Part shown: piece by piece, positions 1 through 7,810 of the stretch
Numbering within the stretch: position 1 is the first letter of the stretch
Layout of the letters: each line of letters starts with the position of its first letter
Source: Alphaproteobacteria bacterium
Lineage (GTDB): Bacteria; Pseudomonadota; Alphaproteobacteria; Rhizobiales; Rhizobiaceae
Assembly (NCBI GenBank): GCA_017308345.1
Contig: JAFKFE010001208.1
Coordinates: 1-13,555, forward strand
Direction: 5' to 3'
Length of the DNA: 13,555 nt
Program-made: the position numbers and the translations under genes
Notes under the pieces: generated by a model
Databases searched by the model: none
What the model saw: the letters and a program-made list of their open reading frames with translations, nothing else
Told to the model about the DNA's origin: nothing

Positions 1-1557
<1,557 letters not shown>

Positions 1558-1582
1558 GAAGTCCGGTCCACTGCGAATATGG

Positions 1583-1609
1583 AAAGGGCGGCAGAGATGC
1601 CGCCCTTTT
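1583..1609 (+). terminator. Intrinsic terminator after groEL
   Basis: An 11-bp perfect stem (1583-1593 with 1598-1608) closes on a GAGA tetraloop, has a GC-rich core and ends in a run of T. It lies 25 bases after the groEL stop. The stem begins with A residues opposite the T run, so it could also act on transcripts arriving from the convergent lysE side. Confidence 0.9.
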
Positions 1610-1704
1610 CGTTGCGCCAAACCGGAGCCCCGATCTGTAAGCGCTGCCGTCACATGGCGGTGATGGGCTATGTAAAGGGGCAGTGGCCGGCGCCGAGGCC
1701 GGTT

Positions 1705-1742
1705 CCATCCCGGCAGAATCGGGCCCGGCAGAATCGGGATGG
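1705..1742. repeat. Tandem 15-bp repeat inside an 8-bp inverted repeat
   Basis: The unit CCCGGCAGAATCGGG occurs twice head to tail without mismatch (1709-1723 and 1724-1738). Flanking bases extend this into an inverted repeat, CCATCCCG (1705-1712) with CGGGATGG (1735-1742). The perfect palindrome CGGGCCCG (1720-1727) sits at the centre. It lies between the convergent groEL and lysE genes, so a role as 3' hairpin or terminator for lysE is possible. The rest of the 1610-1775 gap shows nothing recognisable. Confidence 0.75.
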
Positions 1743-1775
1743 AGTTCTATGTTTTCATTTGAGCACGATCTTTCC

Positions 1776-2387
1776 CTACCGATCCGCCAGCGCCAATCTG
1801 GCCCCCAGCATGACGAAGGCGCCGGCGAAGGTCCGGCGCATCCAGGTCAGCACCTTCGGCCGCGACACGATATGGCTGCGAACCGAGGCCGCGAACACGC
1901 CGTAGACCGCGAAGACGACGAAGGTCATCAGCATGAAGACGCCGGAAAGCTCCAGCATCTTGGGCAGCGCGTGCGGCTCACCGGTGCTGACGAATTGCGG
2001 CAGGAAGGCGAAGAAGAAGATCGACAGTTTCGGGTTGAGGATGTTGACCAGGATGCCCGAGGTGATCGTCCTGGCGGTCGAGCGCGGCGCGGCATCCTCG
2101 TCGATGCTGAGGCCGCCTTTTTCCTTCAATGTGTTCCAGGCCATGTAGAGGAGATAGGCGACGCCCAGATATTTCAGCGTCTCGAAGGCGACAGCGCTTG
2201 TGTGCAGCACCGCGGCAAGGCCGGTAATGGCGGCAGCCATGTGCGGGATGATGCCCAGCGTGCAGGCGAAGGCGGCAATGATTGCGGCGCGCGCGCCGCG
2301 CGAGAGGCCGGCGCTCAGCGTGTAAAGGACGCCGGTGCCGGGCGAGGCCACGATGATCAGCGACGTCAACAGGAATTCTATGCTCAT
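1776..2387 (-). CDS. LysE/RhtB-family amino-acid exporter
   Basis: This is a predicted inner-membrane exporter of the LysE family, which exports amino acids or similar small metabolites; the substrate cannot be inferred. From ATG 2387 it encodes 203 residues, the normal family length. The N-terminus MSIEFLLTSLIIVASPGTGVLY is the family's first membrane segment with its conserved PG turn. Further hydrophobic segments follow, including AAIIAAFACTLGIIPHMAAA, YLGVAYLLYMAWNTLK, the conserved GILVNILNPKLSIFFFAFLPQF, and FMLMTFVVFAVYGVF. The start is supported by GGAGGA placed six bases ahead of the ATG. No stop codon separates this frame from the upstream YkgJ-like segment, so the exporter may also be made as the C-terminal half of a longer protein. 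It is probably the last gene of the minus-strand run. Confidence 0.9.
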   Translation of the reverse strand: MSIEFLLTSLIIVASPGTGVLYTLSAGLSRGARAAIIAAFACTLGIIPHMAAAITGLAAVLHTSAVAFETLKYLGVAYLLYMAWNTLKEKGGLSIDEDAAPRSTARTITSGILVNILNPKLSIFFFAFLPQFVSTGEPHALPKMLELSGVFMLMTFVVFAVYGVFAASVRSHIVSRPKVLTWMRRTFAGAFVMLGARLALADR

Positions 2388-2786
2388 GCGTTTCCTCCGC
2401 GGCCCTGCCCCTGCGGAAGGTACCGGGAGGCGCAGGTGTCGGCAAGCTGGGGAGATTGGCAGTTGCAGCCCATGCGCGGCCCTTGCCATCAGGCAGTCGT
2501 CGCCGCCGGGCATGCAGGCGCGGCAGACATCGGGGCGCAGTTCGTAGATGCCGCAGGCCGTATGTTTGCCTACCTCACCGGTGAGCGCGGCGCATCGGGC
2601 GCCCTCGCAGCGCATTCCGGACTGGTCGGCGGCCACCAGATCGGCCGGAATGCGATCGAGCTGCTCATCGTCCTCGGTCGAGAAGCGTGGACAGTCGGCC
2701 GCGTAGGAGCAGCAGGCGCCGCAGCCCTGGCAGTCGAAGGCGGCGCCTTGTGGGAGCGAAAAGGAAATGGTGGCGTCGACCGGCAA
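1776..2786 (-). CDS. YkgJ-type cysteine-cluster protein, reading in frame into the LysE exporter
   Basis: Residues 1 to about 110 resemble the YkgJ family of small cysteine-rich proteins, thought to bind zinc or an iron-sulfur cluster; no reaction is known. The cluster is CQGCGACC at residues 19-26, with further cysteines in MRCEGARC and in the ACGIYELRPDVCRAC stretch. The chosen start is TTG 2786, because a perfect AGGAGG lies six bases upstream. A longer alternative from TTG 2897, just after the YciI stop, is open but lacks family similarity. YkgJ proteins normally end soon after the motif CLMARAAHGL. Here the frame stays open through about 28 low-complexity residues straight into LysE at residue 134, giving 336 residues. 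It could be a real fusion, a lost stop, or an upstream frame whose terminal frameshift is not detectable. A shift into the next frame would reach a TGA overlapping the lysE ATG (ATGA). Confidence 0.65.
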   Translation of the reverse strand: MPVDATISFSLPQGAAFDCQGCGACCSYAADCPRFSTEDDEQLDRIPADLVAADQSGMRCEGARCAALTGEVGKHTACGIYELRPDVCRACMPGGDDCLMARAAHGLQLPISPACRHLRLPVPSAGAGPRRKRMSIEFLLTSLIIVASPGTGVLYTLSAGLSRGARAAIIAAFACTLGIIPHMAAAITGLAAVLHTSAVAFETLKYLGVAYLLYMAWNTLKEKGGLSIDEDAAPRSTARTITSGILVNILNPKLSIFFFAFLPQFVSTGEPHALPKMLELSGVFMLMTFVVFAVYGVFAASVRSHIVSRPKVLTWMRRTFAGAFVMLGARLALADR

Positions 2787-2903
2787 GGCGATCCTCCTGC
2801 TTGGCCCGTCTTGGCGCACGATTGCGGCGTTCGTCCATCCTTCGACGGAATCTTCTTCGGCGGCGCGATCTTGGGCTTCTGCCGGGAACTCTTTCAACGG
2901 GCC

Positions 2904-3233
2904 TCACATGATCACGCTCAACATCGGCAGGACTTCATAGCGGAAGCCGCGGCCCGAGCTCGACACGGGATCGCCCTCGGTCACGGCTCTCGCCTCCGCC
3001 TCGCTGCCGGCACGCAGGATCAGCAGCCCCCAGGGGCCGGCCGGATCCGCGACCGGGCCAGCCATGATCATGCTGCCGTCGCGAAGCCTGCCGCGCAGAT
3101 AGTCGGCGTGCCGCCCCATCAGCGCCCTCTCCTCCTCCGTCATGGTGAAGGCGAAGTCGGGCCGCGGCGGGATCAGCCGGCAATGGAAGATTTTTGACGC
3201 CATGGCTTCACGCGGTGTTTCGCTGCCGGCCAT
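2904..3233 (-). CDS. YciI-like family protein
   Basis: This is a small cytosolic protein of the YciI-like (dimeric alpha-beta barrel) superfamily; substrate unknown. The 109 residues include the typical FHCRLIPPRPDFAF strand, a helix with TEEERALMGRH (His 42), and the GPVADPAGPWG segment (Asp 63), the His/Asp pair proposed as the active site in this family. The C-terminal part ends in the usual RYEVLPM. ATG 3233 has GGAAGG four bases upstream. A second ATG at 3203 matches the usual family start better but has only a weak GAAG ahead of it, so the N-terminus is uncertain by ten residues. The gene lies 107 bases after gst and 117 bases before the preferred ykgJ start, all on the minus strand, so co-transcription is possible but not shown. 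Confidence 0.85.
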   Translation of the reverse strand: MAGSETPREAMASKIFHCRLIPPRPDFAFTMTEEERALMGRHADYLRGRLRDGSMIMAGPVADPAGPWGLLILRAGSEAEARAVTEGDPVSSSGRGFRYEVLPMLSVIM

Positions 3234-3300
3234 CGGTCCTTCCCCCGAAAGCTTGTTGCCGCCGGCCGGCCCAGAGACAGATATGGGATTCGAGCGCCGT

Positions 3301-3331
3301 GCGAAATTCCCGGAACGTTACACGTTTTCGC
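3301..3331. promoter_or_regulatory. Dyad in the gst-yciI gap
   Basis: The gap of about 107 bases holds AACGT-TAC-ACGTT (3314-3318 and 3322-3326), flanked by GCGAAA (3301-3306) and TTTCGC (3326-3331), which are also complementary. It could be an operator or promoter element for yciI, or a 3' hairpin of gst. No T run follows in the minus direction, and no clear promoter hexamers were found. Confidence 0.3.
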
Positions 3332-3340
3332 GCAATTGCT

Positions 3341-3994
3341 CTATTCGTCCGGCCCGGGCTCCGGCCATGGCTCCTTGGCGGCCTCCGCGTACCAGTGACG
3401 CATCGCGGGTGTCGCCAGTACCGCGTCGACATAGGCGCGGGTGACGGGCGCCAGTTCGCCGCCATAAGTATCGAAGCGCGTGACCACCGGCGCGTACATA
3501 GCATCGGCCGCGGTGAAATGACCGAACAGGAACGGGCCGCCCTGGCCATATTGCTCGCGGCACTGGCGCCAGATCGCCTCGATCCTCGCCCGCTGCGCCT
3601 CGCCGTCGGCATCGAGCGGCTTGTGCGATTTCGGCCGGCGCAGGTTCATCGGCCAGCCATAACGGACCTCGCGGAAACCGGAGTGCATTTCCGTCGCCAC
3701 CGAGCGCGCCAGCGCGCGGGCGCCCAGGTCCTCGGGCCAGAGCTTTTTCTCGGGAAACAGGGCCGCAAGATATTCAAGGATGGCAAGGGTTTCCCAGACG
3801 ATCCTGCCGTCATGATTCAACACGGGCACCAGGCCGGTCGGCGACACCTTTGCGAGATGGGCCGCGGTCTGCGGCGTGCGCAGCCGCACGAAGCTTTCCT
3901 CGAAAGGGATATCCAGGTGCCGCATCGCCACCCATGGCCGCAGCGACCACGACGAAAAGCACTTGTTGCCGATAAAGAGGGTGAATTCAGCCAA
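3341..3994 (-). CDS. Glutathione S-transferase family protein
   Basis: This is a cytosolic glutathione S-transferase-fold protein of 217 residues, the usual length. The N-terminal thioredoxin-like domain (about 1-80) shows CFSSWSLRPW, with Ser 14/15 in the place of the catalytic residue of serine-type GSTs. GLVPVL carries the cis-proline (Pro 57), and W-E-T at 67-69 is the glutathione gamma-glutamyl contact (Glu 68, with Thr instead of the commoner Ser). The C-terminal part is the all-helical domain with the typical FTAADAMYAPVV segment. The start is TTG 3994, with GGAG six bases upstream. It begins 18 bases after the patatin-like gene ends, so the two are very likely one transcript. The substrate is unknown; detoxification or isomerase roles are both possible in this family. 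Confidence 0.92.
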   Translation of the reverse strand: MAEFTLFIGNKCFSSWSLRPWVAMRHLDIPFEESFVRLRTPQTAAHLAKVSPTGLVPVLNHDGRIVWETLAILEYLAALFPEKKLWPEDLGARALARSVATEMHSGFREVRYGWPMNLRRPKSHKPLDADGEAQRARIEAIWRQCREQYGQGGPFLFGHFTAADAMYAPVVTRFDTYGGELAPVTRAYVDAVLATPAMRHWYAEAAKEPWPEPGPDE

Positions 3995-4012
3995 GACCGT
4001 CTCCTGATGATG

Positions 4013-5449
4013 TCAATCCGCTTCGGCCGCAGCGATCGTCGCCGGCCTGACACCGGCGCGGGCCCGGATCGCGGCGACCGCCGCCTTTATGTCCGGATTG
4101 ACCTCCAGCGCCTTGCGGCCGGCATCGATCGTTAGATCGACCTGCTCGACCGGCAGCCTCAGCCTGGTGGGGATGTTGTTGAGTTTCGCCTGCATCGCCG
4201 GGTCGACATCGGCAAAGGAAAGATGCTGCACCACAAGGCGGACATCACGGCAGTTCCAGCCGGCCGACGAACCGCGATAGGCGGAAACGGTCGAGGCCGG
4301 CAGCCCGCAGCGATAGCGCACCAGTTCGCCCTTCCACTGCGAGACGGCGAGCTTCAGCGCATCGAATTCGTCGCGCACCGAGGCGGCAAGCGTGGTGCTG
4401 GTCACGGCATCGAGGAGTTCGGAGGCCTTCGGCCCGTGCAGCGACTTCGCCCAGTTCACATCGCTGTCGCTCCCGGCGTCGGCGACGATGAAGATCAGCG
4501 TCGTCAGGCGGACCGCGGCCGACGGCGACAGCGGCCCGTAGGGCGTTCCCGCGGCGGATCGCTCAAGCGTGAAGCCGGTGACGCCGATATTGTCGGTCAG
4601 GCCGCCGTCAAGCAGCTTCACGTAGTCGAGCGGGTCCTCGTTCTGGTAGGAATCGAGCGCGCTGGCATAGGCCTTGAGCCGCAGCGAGGCGTTGGGGTCC
4701 TCGAGCGCCTGGGTCAGCCATTGCGGCCTGCGGTAGCCGCAGTGGGGGCTGGTCGCCGAGACTACGATCGGCGCGAAGACGATGGGCACGGCCGCCGATG
4801 CCGCCACGGCATCGGCAATCCGCACCTTGTCGAGGTCGCTGCAGAGCGCGGCGAAGGTGTCGTAGGTGAACAGGAACGGCGTGCGGTTGTAGATGTCGGA
4901 GGCGTTGATCCAGACGATCGGCCCCCGCGGCCTGTTCAGTGCCTTGAATGTCGCGCCATCGAACAGATGATCGTTCAGCCACTTCGCGAAACCGCTGCGG
5001 TCGTTGACGCCGCCATAGTAGGCGCGGATGAAGTTGACCGGCGAGAGCGATGTCCTGAGGTCGGCCTCCGCGTCCTGGATGAGAAAGCGTTCGCGAAAAT
5101 CGCGATAGGCGTCCTTGCCGCGGTAACCGAAATAGGCGGCGGCGACCGCGCCGCCCGATGCGCCGGAAATCATCCTGACATCGTCGACCAATGTGCGCCG
5201 GCGCGGCTGCTCGTCGACGACGATATCGTCCAGCGCCCGCAGGACGCCGTAGGAAAAGGCCGCGGCGCGGGTGCCGCCGCCGGAGAACGCCAGGCCGACG
5301 ACGGTCGAGCCATCGTCGGTCGGGTCGGGGATGTAAGTGGGCGATGGATGGCCGGCTTCCCTGGTCAGCGTGTTGATCGGCCCGACATCGTCGGCGACGC
5401 AGCCGGCAATGGCCATCAAGACTGCGACAAAGGCCACACGAAGACGCAA
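4013..5449 (-). CDS. Patatin-like phospholipase, predicted outer-membrane lipoprotein
   Basis: This is a predicted lipid acyl hydrolase with a Ser-Asp dyad. Residues 1-16 form a lipoprotein signal ending in the lipobox IAGC (Cys 17). The residue after Cys is Val, not Asp, which favours outer-membrane sorting by the usual rule. Patatin motifs occur in order: the oxyanion loop SGGGTRAAAFSYG (56-68), the nucleophile elbow GASGG with Ser 98, and DGG with Asp 281. At 478 residues it is longer than a minimal patatin domain. The extra C-terminal part from about 330 to 478 has no motif I recognise and contains two cysteines, in RYRCG and WNCRD. The start is TTG 5449, behind a GGGGGA stretch about six bases upstream; GTG 5437 is a weaker alternative. 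It is the first gene of a probable operon with gst. The natural substrate (membrane phospholipid or other ester) is unknown. Confidence 0.9.
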   Translation of the reverse strand: MRLRVAFVAVLMAIAGCVADDVGPINTLTREAGHPSPTYIPDPTDDGSTVVGLAFSGGGTRAAAFSYGVLRALDDIVVDEQPRRRTLVDDVRMISGASGGAVAAAYFGYRGKDAYRDFRERFLIQDAEADLRTSLSPVNFIRAYYGGVNDRSGFAKWLNDHLFDGATFKALNRPRGPIVWINASDIYNRTPFLFTYDTFAALCSDLDKVRIADAVAASAAVPIVFAPIVVSATSPHCGYRRPQWLTQALEDPNASLRLKAYASALDSYQNEDPLDYVKLLDGGLTDNIGVTGFTLERSAAGTPYGPLSPSAAVRLTTLIFIVADAGSDSDVNWAKSLHGPKASELLDAVTSTTLAASVRDEFDALKLAVSQWKGELVRYRCGLPASTVSAYRGSSAGWNCRDVRLVVQHLSFADVDPAMQAKLNNIPTRLRLPVEQVDLTIDAGRKALEVNPDIKAAVAAIRARAGVRPATIAAAEAD

Positions 5450-5581
5450 ACCAGTTCCCCCTCGACTGCCCGCACCCCGCAGCCGTGGCGAACCCTAACC
5501 GGATTGCGTCAGCCGATGCAACCACCGGTATCAAGACGCGCCATGGCCGGGAACCCAAATCGCCCCCGCACGTTGTGGGAC

Positions 5582-5604
5582 CCGGATGCGGTCCTCGCAT
5601 CCGG
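5582..5604. other. Perfect 9-bp hairpin upstream of csbD
   Basis: CCGGATGCG (5582-5590) and CGCATCCGG (5596-5604) are exact inverted repeats around a GTCCT loop, 15 bases ahead of the csbD ribosome binding site. It lies in the 183-base gap between divergent patatin and csbD genes. It could be an operator or a 5' leader hairpin. There is no T run, so it is not an obvious terminator. Confidence 0.65.
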
Positions 5605-5632
5605 CTTCCAGCGAGACCCAGGAGATGCGCGG

Positions 5633-5812
5633 ATGGTGAACAAGGATCAGGTCGCCGGTGTTGCCAGGCAGGTGAAGGGTTCAGTCAAGCAGGCCGCGGG
5701 CAAGGCCACCGGAAACCGGCGTACCCAGGCCGAAGGCGTCGCGGACAAGATCGCCGGCAAGGTGCAGAAGGCGTATGGCGACGTGAAGGACAAGGTCAAG
5801 AAGGCCTTCTGA
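5633..5812 (+). CDS. CsbD family stress-response protein
   Basis: This is a very small (59 residues), highly charged protein of the CsbD family. These proteins are typically induced by general stress and are of unknown biochemical function, probably cytosolic and largely helical or disordered. The sequence shows the family pattern of a start near MVNKDQVAGVARQVKG, a central GKATGN turn, and a C-terminal lysine-rich KVQKAYGDVKDKVKKAF. The ATG at 5633 has AGGAG eight bases upstream (5620-5624). It stands alone between a divergent lipoprotein gene and a convergent phosphoesterase gene. The 56-base gap after its TGA holds only short GC-rich inverted repeats and no convincing terminator. A general-stress sigma factor often controls such genes in alphaproteobacteria, but I could not identify a matching promoter here. 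Confidence 0.92.
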   Translation: MVNKDQVAGVARQVKGSVKQAAGKATGNRRTQAEGVADKIAGKVQKAYGDVKDKVKKAF

Positions 5813-5868
5813 GCTTTCGAGCCGGTCGCCTTGACGGCAAGGTTCAAGGACGCCGCGGGCGGCCTTTG

Positions 5869-6999
5869 TCATGTCTGGAACTGTTTGGCGAAGGCGTTGG
5901 TGAAAACAACCTCGCCGTGGTCGCCCGCCGCTTCGCCCAGCACCACATCCATGTTGTCGTCCGTCACCCGCGCCAGCGCGAAGCCGCCCATATAGGCCGC
6001 CTTCGGCTTGACGATGTCGAGGCCGTCGCGCTGGTAGATCATCGGCACCTCGTGCTGGTGGCCATGGAAGACGGCAATGACGTTGTACCCCTTGATGGCC
6101 GCCAGCAGCGCCTGGCGGTCGGCCTCGCTCCACCAGTGCGGACGGCCGGCGCCGTTGTCGTCATAGGTTCGCTTCACCGGATCCCAGCGCTCGATGGAGA
6201 AATCGTCCCAGCCATAATGCTGGAAGATGATCACGGGCCGACCGTCGGCGGCATAGGTGGCGAGATCCTGCTTCAGCCAAGGCAGGCTGCTCGGCGCGCC
6301 GTGGCCGGTGTCGCCGGCGAAGCGGTGCGTCTGGACGAGATGCAGGCCGCCCCAGTCCCAGGAATAGCAGTCGGTGTCGACGTCATACTCAGTCGCCGGC
6401 ACCGGAGGCTTGAAGAACACGCCGGGTCGATGGTTGACCTCGACATAGTCGCGCAATTCGCGGCGATACCAGTCGATATGCGGCGGCGAGCCGTTCTGGT
6501 CGAGGTCGTGATTGCCGAGCCCGACATAGACCGGAAAGTGGACGCGGTCCGGTCCGACGCCCTCCTGATAGCGCTGGGAGAATTGCAGAAGCTGCGTGCC
6601 TTCGCTGGGTTCGGTGACCTGGCCGCCGCCATCGTCGGTGATGTCGCCGCCCGTGACGAGGCCGAGCGGCGTGCCGATGCGGGCGCCGGCCGAATGAAGG
6701 CCGGTGGAAACCCCGTTGATCTCGGCCGGCCAGTTCCGGTCCGCAATGGCGTTCAGGGCCGCGATATTGCGCAGGAGCGCCGCATCCGTCTTGCCTTCCC
6801 GCCGGCAATTTGGGCTGAGCCCGCTCGCCATGCGGCAGGCATGGATATCGGCGACGAAGAGGAAGGTGGCGTCGATCGGCTGGATGCGCCGGCCAGTCTG
6901 GCCGATGGCCATTCGAGGAAGGGCGCACGCGGCAGCGAGAAACCCCATCCGGGTAATGAAGAGGCGGCGCGAAACGGCTTCTGGCAAAGGTCGATTCAT
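5869..6999 (-). CDS. Tat-exported calcineurin-like metallophosphoesterase
   Basis: This is a predicted periplasmic two-metal phosphoesterase. The N-terminus carries a twin-arginine signal: SRRLFIT (10-16) followed by a hydrophobic stretch MGFLAAACALP. All five metallophosphoesterase motifs are intact: D51-x-H53 (ADIHA), GGD with Asp 119, GNHD (162-165), His 261 in FQHYG, and GHQH (313-316). At 376 residues it fits single-domain calcineurin-like enzymes; the substrate cannot be inferred. ATG 6999 is the first usual start and places the Tat motif normally. The only strong Shine-Dalgarno (GGAGGA) lies 17 bases upstream of it, unusually far. An ATT codon in frame five bases after that site is a speculative alternative. 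It is followed by a 322-base gap from the cupredoxin gene on the same strand, so it probably has its own promoter. Confidence 0.92.
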   Translation of the reverse strand: MNRPLPEAVSRRLFITRMGFLAAACALPRMAIGQTGRRIQPIDATFLFVADIHACRMASGLSPNCRREGKTDAALLRNIAALNAIADRNWPAEINGVSTGLHSAGARIGTPLGLVTGGDITDDGGGQVTEPSEGTQLLQFSQRYQEGVGPDRVHFPVYVGLGNHDLDQNGSPPHIDWYRRELRDYVEVNHRPGVFFKPPVPATEYDVDTDCYSWDWGGLHLVQTHRFAGDTGHGAPSSLPWLKQDLATYAADGRPVIIFQHYGWDDFSIERWDPVKRTYDDNGAGRPHWWSEADRQALLAAIKGYNVIAVFHGHQHEVPMIYQRDGLDIVKPKAAYMGGFALARVTDDNMDVVLGEAAGDHGEVVFTNAFAKQFQT

Positions 7000-7041
7000 C
7001 GTTCTACGAATAAACTTCCTCCAGCCACATCGTCCAGTTCA

Positions 7042-7197
7042 ATGCCCGGCCAGCGCTTGGAGACCAGCCTCGGCGGCTGCAAATATAACGTGCTCGTGGT
7101 CGGCGAAACGATCACCGGGGACAATGGCAACGTCGCCGATACCGTCACCGCGCTCTATTCGTCCGGCCTCCAAGGCGGTGCTGGCGCGCCGCTATGA
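7042..7197 (+). CDS. Possible small ORF, 51 residues, unrecognised
   Basis: This uncertain reading frame lies in the gap between the metallophosphoesterase and cupredoxin genes. It encodes 51 residues, from ATG 7042 to a TGA at 7195-7197, with a motif-free sequence containing YNVLVVGETITGDNG. Reasons to consider it are its G/C-rich third codon positions and a residue composition like a real protein, with no shadowing gene on the other strand. Reasons for doubt are that no purine-rich ribosome binding site precedes the ATG, and that its frame is part of a longer open stretch coming from the antisense of the neighbouring gene. It could also be a fragment of a decayed gene. I do not recognise a family. 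Confidence 0.25.
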   Translation: MPGQRLETSLGGCKYNVLVVGETITGDNGNVADTVTALYSSGLQGGAGAPL

Positions 7198-7249
7198 TGA
7201 AGGGACCAGCGCGCGGAGCGAGGTGGGTTCGAGACGATCAGGCCGCTGC

Positions 7250-7297
7250 GGGAGTAGGCGCTTTCGGCCGGCGGCAAACCACCGGCCGCCCACTCCC
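7250..7297 (-). terminator. Long hairpin downstream of the cupredoxin gene
   Basis: Read on the minus strand, an 11-bp outer stem (7287-7297 with 7250-7260) leads directly into an 8-bp inner stem (7279-7286 with 7267-7274). The loop has four bases (7275-7278), and a six-base bulge (7261-7266) lies on the 3' side. Both non-Watson-Crick positions are G-U pairs in minus-strand RNA but A-C mismatches in plus-strand RNA, so the structure favours a minus-strand transcript. It begins 24 bases after the cupredoxin stop. No T run follows, so it may be a Rho-assisted terminator, a 3' stabilising hairpin, or part of an unknown RNA. Confidence 0.6.
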
Positions 7298-7321
7298 GGG
7301 CATCAGCGTTGTCGACGCCTG

Positions 7322-7810
7322 CTATGGATTGACGGTGAACTCGGTCCACATGCCCGACACGAAGTGGCCGGGGACATTGCAGATGAGCACGTATTTGCCG
7401 GGTTTCAGGTCCACGGTAAGCGAGCCCGAAGCGCCCGGGTCGAGTTCGGAGACCTCTCCCTTGTCGCCTGCCTTGTCTTCGTCGACCCTATTCTCGTCGG
7501 CGATGTAGGGAAGCGGATCCTTGGAATTCGCCCGATACATCACGATCATTTCGTGGATCGTATCCTTGGAACTGTTCTTCACCTTGAACGTGACCTTGCC
7601 GGCCTTCGCGACCGCAGGTGTGGCCGTTATCCCCATGGTCGCCTTCGACATGTCAAGATTTGGCGTCCCATAGGCGAGACCGGTTACCATGGGGGTATCC
7701 GATCCCTTGTCCCACAATGAAACCTGCACCGTACTGGCGGCCTGAGCGGCGCCAGCCATCGTCATCATCGCGGCAAATGCCAGCGCCGCACTCCCTGCCA
7801 TCCTTCTCAC
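7322..7810 (-). CDS. Periplasmic cupredoxin (type 1 copper protein)
   Basis: This is a predicted blue-copper-type protein that would carry or transfer electrons in the periplasm. The preferred start is GTG 7810, because AGGAG lies seven bases upstream. It gives 162 residues beginning with a signal peptide (VRRMAGSAALAFAAMM...) cleaved near AGAAQA at residue 24. The four expected type 1 copper ligands are present: His 86 in TIHEM, Cys 144, His 149 and Met 154 in the loop CNVPGHFVSGM. A lysine- and acid-rich segment of about 25 residues, with YIADENRVDEDK, lies between the first ligand and the C-terminal loop. An open frame extends upstream to 7918 but lacks signal-peptide features. No obvious redox partner or copper chaperone is nearby, so its role is open. 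The 177-base gap before the gene shows a short direct repeat (GATCAAACCG / GATACAAACCG at 7935 and 7953). Confidence 0.9.
   Translation of the reverse strand: MRRMAGSAALAFAAMMTMAGAAQAASTVQVSLWDKGSDTPMVTGLAYGTPNLDMSKATMGITATPAVAKAGKVTFKVKNSSKDTIHEMIVMYRANSKDPLPYIADENRVDEDKAGDKGEVSELDPGASGSLTVDLKPGKYVLICNVPGHFVSGMWTEFTVNP

Noticed and set aside
1683..3197. Long plus-strand open frame of 504 codons opposite lysE/ykgJ/yciI
   Set aside because: It is antisense to three recognisable genes, has low-complexity composition rich in R, G, A, Q and H, and is explained by the high GC content leaving few stops.
4223..5812. Plus-strand open frame of 529 codons opposite the patatin gene
   Set aside because: Only its last 59 codons (csbD) show a ribosome binding site and family similarity. 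The rest is the antisense of the patatin gene.
5813..5868. Terminator between csbD and the convergent metallophosphoesterase gene
   Set aside because: Only 4-5 bp stems (such as CCTTG/CAAGG and GCCG/CGGC) were found, with no proper T run.
5485..7197. Plus-strand open frame of 570 codons opposite the metallophosphoesterase
   Set aside because: It is antisense to a gene with all five catalytic motifs. Only the tail beyond 7042 is outside that gene, and it is listed separately with low confidence.
7220..7245. GGTTCGAGAC resembling a tRNA T-loop
   Set aside because: The flanking bases do not form a T-stem, and no acceptor, D or anticodon arms could be found around it.
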